Assembly (NCBI RefSeq): GCF_001602525.1
Contig: NZ_LSYT01000001.1
Location: forward strand, 558,001 to 622,000
Source of the DNA: Flavobacterium chilense
GTDB lineage: Bacteria; Bacteroidota; Bacteroidia; Flavobacteriales; Flavobacteriaceae
Length of the DNA: 64,000 bases
Reading direction: 5' to 3'
Position numbers and translations under genes: made by a program. Shown here piece by piece: positions 60,376-64,000 of the stretch. Each line of letters begins with the position of its first letter. The stretch's first letter is position 1. Under the pieces are notes generated by a model. That model was given only the letters and a program-made list of their open reading frames with translations, was not told the origin of the DNA and did no database searches.

Positions 60376-60433
60376 TAAGAAGACAGCAATATTTTTGCGG
60401 CATCAAAAGAAAGATACCCAAATGTTCGATTAT

Positions 60434-61078
60434 TTAAATTAATTTAATTTCTATACTTTTTAGACAGGTCTTTCCTTTTATTTTATGTGCTAGATAACAT
60501 TTATAGCTTTTATCAATCTTTATCTCTTCCAAAAAATATATCTCTTTTTCTACACTGGCAGATTTTTCCAGAATTTCGAATGACTGTAGATTAATATTTA
60601 ACCCTTTCTCAGCGGCTTTTATGACAGCTTCTTTTTGGGTCCAATAATCAAAAAAAGCCTCTTGTGCATTATTTGAAAAAACAATATCATTCCATTGGCA
60701 ATCACTCATGTTACCTTTGAAATTGCCCAACTCAATTTGGTATATCTTTTCTATATCAATTCCCAGTTGCGTTTTATCTGTAATGGCACAAACAGCAATT
60801 TCAGCGGAATGGGAAATATTAAAGTAGACTGGATTTCCTTTAAAATAAGGTTTATTATATTGATTGTATAATATATCATGAGCATCCAAATTTAAGTGAT
60901 ACTGCTTTTTAACAGCAGTAAACAGCAAAGACATTCCTAAGACTGATAACTGTACATCCTGCCATTTTGCACGTTTTTTTAATCTTTCCCTAAAAGCAAA
61001 AGGCAGTTTGGGCAGTTCCTTTTTTAATAACTTTTCGTGATTTTCTCCAGACAAATAGCAGTAATATATATAAATCAA
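60434..61078 (-). CDS. 4'-phosphopantetheinyl transferase (Sfp type)
   Basis: A 214-residue enzyme that transfers the phosphopantetheine arm of CoA to the serine of carrier domains. The Sfp-family motifs are clear: Y-F-N-I-S-H-S (substrate), L-G-I-D-I-E-K-I (Mg-binding Asp/Glu), and W-T-Q-K-E-A-V-I-K-A (the WxxKEA motif). The start is probably TTG at 61078; no ATG is available. It lies just downstream of a nonribosomal peptide synthetase whose carrier domain it most likely activates, but a terminator separates them. Confidence 0.9.
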   Translation of the reverse strand: MIYIYYCYLSGENHEKLLKKELPKLPFAFRERLKKRAKWQDVQLSVLGMSLLFTAVKKQYHLNLDAHDILYNQYNKPYFKGNPVYFNISHSAEIAVCAITDKTQLGIDIEKIYQIELGNFKGNMSDCQWNDIVFSNNAQEAFFDYWTQKEAVIKAAEKGLNINLQSFEILEKSASVEKEIYFLEEIKIDKSYKCYLAHKIKGKTCLKSIEIKLI

Positions 61079-61131
61079 AATTGAATTTTAAAGAATTAAT
61101 CGATCATTTGAACGTGGGACAAAAAAAGAAA

Positions 61132-61161
61132 AAAGGAACAACAAAAATGTATTGTTCCTTT
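61132..61161 (-). terminator. Terminator of the NRPS gene
   Basis: Stem AAAGGAACAA / TTGTTCCTTT followed on the minus strand by a T-run, 18 nt past the NRPS stop codon. Confidence 0.75.
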
Positions 61162-61178
61162 CCGATCACTTTTATCAT

Positions 61179-64000
61179 TTAAAATACACCCATAAATTCC
61201 AAATACGGAGTCATTAATTTTTTATCAAAAACCGGTGGTGTCAAATCTGCATCTGCCAGGAACTGCCTGGTGTTGCTTCTGTCGTAATAATAGGTGTTTT
61301 CATACGCCTCTACCAATGATTTGCCTTCATGAACATCTTGGGTAAACAAACTCAGCAGGGGATAAATTGGCAGATTCTTGTCGTGTTTCCATTGGTTCAG
61401 CCATTGGTGATACTCCATTCCTTGTAAATCAGTATTATAATACTCATTCATTTTAGAACAAAAATCAGTCAATGAAACATCATTTTCAGCCAACGGTGAA
61501 AGATGAAAATTGAGTCCTACAGCATCTTTGTTTTTACTGATATGCGTAATTGCTTTACACATATAATCTACCGTAGTAAGCTCATCTTTTAATCCCATTA
61601 CCAGGGGAAATGATTTTAACTGGACACAGCTCCGTATCAAAGCTCCCCACCACTGGTTCATAACCGTAGCTCCTGAGGTGCTGTGACAAACTGCAAATCC
61701 TAACCTGAAATTGATAATAGGCAGTCCTTTTGCCCGGGCTTTTTCAGCAATGCTTTCCATTACCCATTTACTTTTGATATATCCCAAATCGCGCGACACA
61801 GCCTCCATGTTTTGATCAATGCCATCATCTTCATACATCCATGTTTTTTTTGTAAAAGGCCTTCCCCAGCTAAAAACTCCCATGGAGGATAATAAAATCA
61901 AATATTTGATTTTATTTGTAACTGCAAGATCAATCACATTATGCAGACCATCAATATTTGATTTTTTAATTAACTCATATGGCTGTACATAACTCACAGA
62001 ACTTCCTGAATGATATATAACCTGAATCTGCTCGGTAAGAAACTGATAATCAACAGCATTCATTCCAAAATTCGGCAGGGATAAATCACCGGTAAGAGCT
62101 ATGACTTTACTATCATAATCTGACAGCCATGATAATTTAAATTTCTCAAAAGTTTGCTTAATGCGCTCCAATCCCCTTTCGGGTGAAACCGCACGTACCA
62201 GACAGTATATCCTCGCTCTTGTATGCTGCAACAGCTCTTCCAGTAGATGTGAACCCACAAAACCCGTAACTCCGGTTAAAAAAATACGCTCCGGATTTGT
62301 TAAAGCCTCCGCATCTGGAAGTTCTTTTATATCAAAATCAATATGCAGTTCTGAATCCCGAACCAATTCATCGATCATCAATTGTGCTTTGTTTTTCTGA
62401 GAAATTTCAGTGTCCTGCATCCTTTTTTCGACTTCTTTTACCAATGATGAAATGGTCGTGAAAATATAAAGTTCAGGAAGACTGATTAGGTTTCTCACAG
62501 GTTCAGGAAGCAGGACGTGAAGCTGTGCCAGCAGTAACGAATGTCCGCCAAGATCAAAAAAATCATCTTGATCTTTAATTTCTTCTACAGATAGCAATTC
62601 TTTCCATATATGTTTTACAATCTCTGAAAGATTGTCATCTTTCCATTTGGGAACTGCATTATTCTTATTTTTACTTTCTGGAATTTCCAGCAGTAATTTA
62701 TCAATTTTTCCGGCATGCGTCAACGGCATTTTATCGACCACAACAATTTTATCCGGCAGCATATATGCCGGCATTACCTGCTGCAGTTTTGCCCTGATAT
62801 TTTGCAGCGATTGCCCATCTTCTTCATTGGCAGATAGTAATTGAACAAAGGCCACCAAGACCGGAAGCCCGTTTTCTTTTTTCTGAACCTTAATTGCTGC
62901 TTTAGAAATCTGAGGCAGCTTTGCCATATTGTGTTCAATTTCTGCAAGTTCAATTCTGTAACCTCTTATTTTTACCTGATCGTCTTTTCGGCCGTAAAAT
63001 TCCAGATTTCCATCGGGTCTTTTTAAAACCAAATCTCCTGTTTTATAGAGAATTTCATATCCATTTAAATCTTCCAGCAGCCACTGAGGAGCTTTTATAA
63101 AAGCCTTCTGAGTATCTTCGGGCCTGTTAAGATATCCCAAAGCCAGCTGAGAACCGCCGATATAAAGTTCTCCTATGATTCCGTTTTCAACAGGTTTTAA
63201 ATTTTCATCCAAAACAAATAAATGTGCAAGCGGCATTGCAGTGCCGATAATTCTTGGATTGGTTTCTGCTTTAAATTTGTAATTTGTTACAGCGACAGTG
63301 GCTTCTGTTGGCCCGTAACTATTGATCAGATTAATTCTTTTGTACCATTTTTTAACTGTGTTTTCACTACAGGCTTCACCTCCAATGGCTATGGTTTTTA
63401 AATCTCCAAATGGTTTATTTAAAGGAAGGGAAGACAAAACCATAGGAGGCAATAACGGAATTGTATCGATTTCATTTTTAACAATATAATCTAAAAGAGG
63501 CTCACCCACAATTTTATTGTTAGGGTATAAATAGACGCTCGCGCCTTTAATTAAAGGGGTCCAGATATCGATTATCGCAGCATCAAAACTCGGAGAAGAA
63601 AATTGTAATGTTTTATTTTCTGACGACAGACCCAAAACTTTTGATTGTGCTTTTATAAAATTATAAAATGACTGATGCCCAACAGCGACCCCTTTTGGCA
63701 ATCCTGTACTGCCCGAAGTATAAATAATGTAGGCTGGGTTTTCAGGTAAAATATCGACATCGGTACCTTGTATGCTTATCTTTTTATAATCTTCATTTTT
63801 AAATAAAAAATCTAATGCAATACTCTGGCTACTGTCGTTGTACACTTTGGCTAAATACAGCTCGACAGTTAACATTAAATCAATATTGGCATCTTGGATC
63901 ATCATCTGTATACGTGCCTGCGGTAGTTCGCCATCAATTGGCAAATATGCTGCGCCGGTTTTTAAAACAGCTAAAAAAGCAATAATTCTGATGGTAGACT
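61179..64000 (-). CDS. Nonribosomal peptide synthetase, A-T-R module (5' part outside window)
   Basis: Open to the window edge; the frame continues upstream of the first M through A-F-L-A-V-L-K-T-G-A-A-Y-L-P-I-D, the A2-A3 region of an adenylation domain. Order: adenylation (core motifs Y-T-S-G-S-T-G-L-P-K-G, S-Y-G-P-T-E, Y-K-T-G-D, G-R-K-D-D-Q-V-K-I-R-G-Y-R-I-E), carrier (F-F-D-L-G-G-H-S-L with the phosphopantetheine Ser), then a thioester-reductase domain (L-T-G-V-T-G-F-V-G-S-H-L-L-E) instead of a thioesterase. The last residues complete the Lys2-type reductase. It should release its product by NADPH reduction. A condensation domain may lie upstream; partner modules are unseen. Confidence 0.92.
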   Translation of the reverse strand, partial: STIRIIAFLAVLKTGAAYLPIDGELPQARIQMMIQDANIDLMLTVELYLAKVYNDSSQSIALDFLFKNEDYKKISIQGTDVDILPENPAYIIYTSGSTGLPKGVAVGHQSFYNFIKAQSKVLGLSSENKTLQFSSPSFDAAIIDIWTPLIKGASVYLYPNNKIVGEPLLDYIVKNEIDTIPLLPPMVLSSLPLNKPFGDLKTIAIGGEACSENTVKKWYKRINLINSYGPTEATVAVTNYKFKAETNPRIIGTAMPLAHLFVLDENLKPVENGIIGELYIGGSQLALGYLNRPEDTQKAFIKAPQWLLEDLNGYEILYKTGDLVLKRPDGNLEFYGRKDDQVKIRGYRIELAEIEHNMAKLPQISKAAIKVQKKENGLPVLVAFVQLLSANEEDGQSLQNIRAKLQQVMPAYMLPDKIVVVDKMPLTHAGKIDKLLLEIPESKNKNNAVPKWKDDNLSEIVKHIWKELLSVEEIKDQDDFFDLGGHSLLLAQLHVLLPEPVRNLISLPELYIFTTISSLVKEVEKRMQDTEISQKNKAQLMIDELVRDSELHIDFDIKELPDAEALTNPERIFLTGVTGFVGSHLLEELLQHTRARIYCLVRAVSPERGLERIKQTFEKFKLSWLSDYDSKVIALTGDLSLPNFGMNAVDYQFLTEQIQVIYHSGSSVSYVQPYELIKKSNIDGLHNVIDLAVTNKIKYLILLSSMGVFSWGRPFTKKTWMYEDDGIDQNMEAVSRDLGYIKSKWVMESIAEKARAKGLPIINFRLGFAVCHSTSGATVMNQWWGALIRSCVQLKSFPLVMGLKDELTTVDYMCKAITHISKNKDAVGLNFHLSPLAENDVSLTDFCSKMNEYYNTDLQGMEYHQWLNQWKHDKNLPIYPLLSLFTQDVHEGKSLVEAYENTYYYDRSNTRQFLADADLTPPVFDKKLMTPYLEFMGVF

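Larger units (their letters stand above)
59565..60433. other. Non-coding, repeat-bearing region between tRNA-Arg and PPTase gene
   Basis: About 870 bp with no credible gene. It includes two copies of the TAGCCCCGAT repeat, an unusual A/C-rich, G-poor stretch (about 59880-60000), and a strong isolated hairpin at 60054-60089 with no gene to terminate. Short reading frames here are not convincing. It may be an eroded island end. Confidence 0.6.

Noticed and set aside
59565..60433. Short reading frames in the tRNA-PPTase gap
   Set aside because: They run through repeats and hairpins, show no recognisable domain, and have unlikely composition.

Overview
The window is chromosomal DNA from a member of the Flavobacteriia, most likely Flavobacterium or a close relative. 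Four things point there. The DNA is A+T-rich. There is a PorX-type PglZ response regulator (type IX secretion/gliding control). Core genes match flavobacterial versions (lpxD, tsaE-ald, ettA, mutS2, pheT, recG, holA). Promoters follow the Bacteroidota sigma-factor pattern TTG-N19-TAnnTTTG; two spacing-perfect examples lie upstream of holA and of the tRNA-Arg gene. Many gene starts lie only 5-25 nt downstream of such a -7 box, so 5' leaders are very short.

Layout. 1-6.5 kb: lpxD (cut by the window edge), an HD phosphohydrolase, porX, tsaE, a GNAT acetyltransferase, alanine dehydrogenase and a DUF4258-like small protein. 6.5-15.9 kb: ung, mutS2 (no Smr domain), a DCC-family oxidoreductase, ettA, a 60-residue membrane protein, holA, a solitary HsdR-N nuclease-like protein, a family 2 glycosyltransferase and an OmpA-type lipoprotein. 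16-30.5 kb: mostly minus-strand housekeeping and envelope genes (tsaC, a UvrD/PcrA helicase, TauE, patatin, M1 aminopeptidase) plus small poorly known proteins, among them a HEAGH metal-site protein and a large SMI1-like protein. 30.5-36.2 kb: a lipocalin-like lipoprotein, recG, a 52-bp tandem repeat array, and a PAS protein beside a membrane protein with a degenerate histidine-kinase dimerisation segment. 36.2-43.2 kb: an RND tripartite efflux operon followed by a bestrophin channel. 43.3-47.6 kb: an aldehyde/alcohol module (AraC regulator, DUF779, zinc alcohol dehydrogenase, aldehyde dehydrogenase); the aldehyde dehydrogenase promoter carries paired direct repeats 21 bp apart, as expected for an AraC-type activator. 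47.9-50.3 kb: pheT.

50.4-58.8 kb is the most unusual part. Six minus-strand genes encode a glycine-zipper protein, a CxxC protein, a Met-rich protein with an acidic-aromatic N-terminus, a coiled-coil protein, a subtilisin-like S8 peptidase and an SGNH hydrolase with a peptidoglycan-binding-like N-terminus. None has an evident export signal. An intrinsic terminator separates the three apparently structural genes from the coiled-coil gene and the two enzymes. Divergently there is a small unknown protein, a seven-helix membrane protein, a NarL-type histidine kinase and a response regulator, behind a promoter buried in a nested palindrome. I read this as one regulated, undescribed system. No known phage, eCIS or secretion core gene is visible.

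58.8-64 kb: apt, a tRNA-Arg(ACG), a roughly 900-bp non-coding stretch with two copies of a flavobacterial dispersed repeat, then a phosphopantetheinyl transferase and the 3' part of a nonribosomal peptide synthetase with adenylation, carrier and terminal thioester-reductase domains, so the product is probably released as an aldehyde or alcohol. The tRNA may mark the edge of a genomic island.
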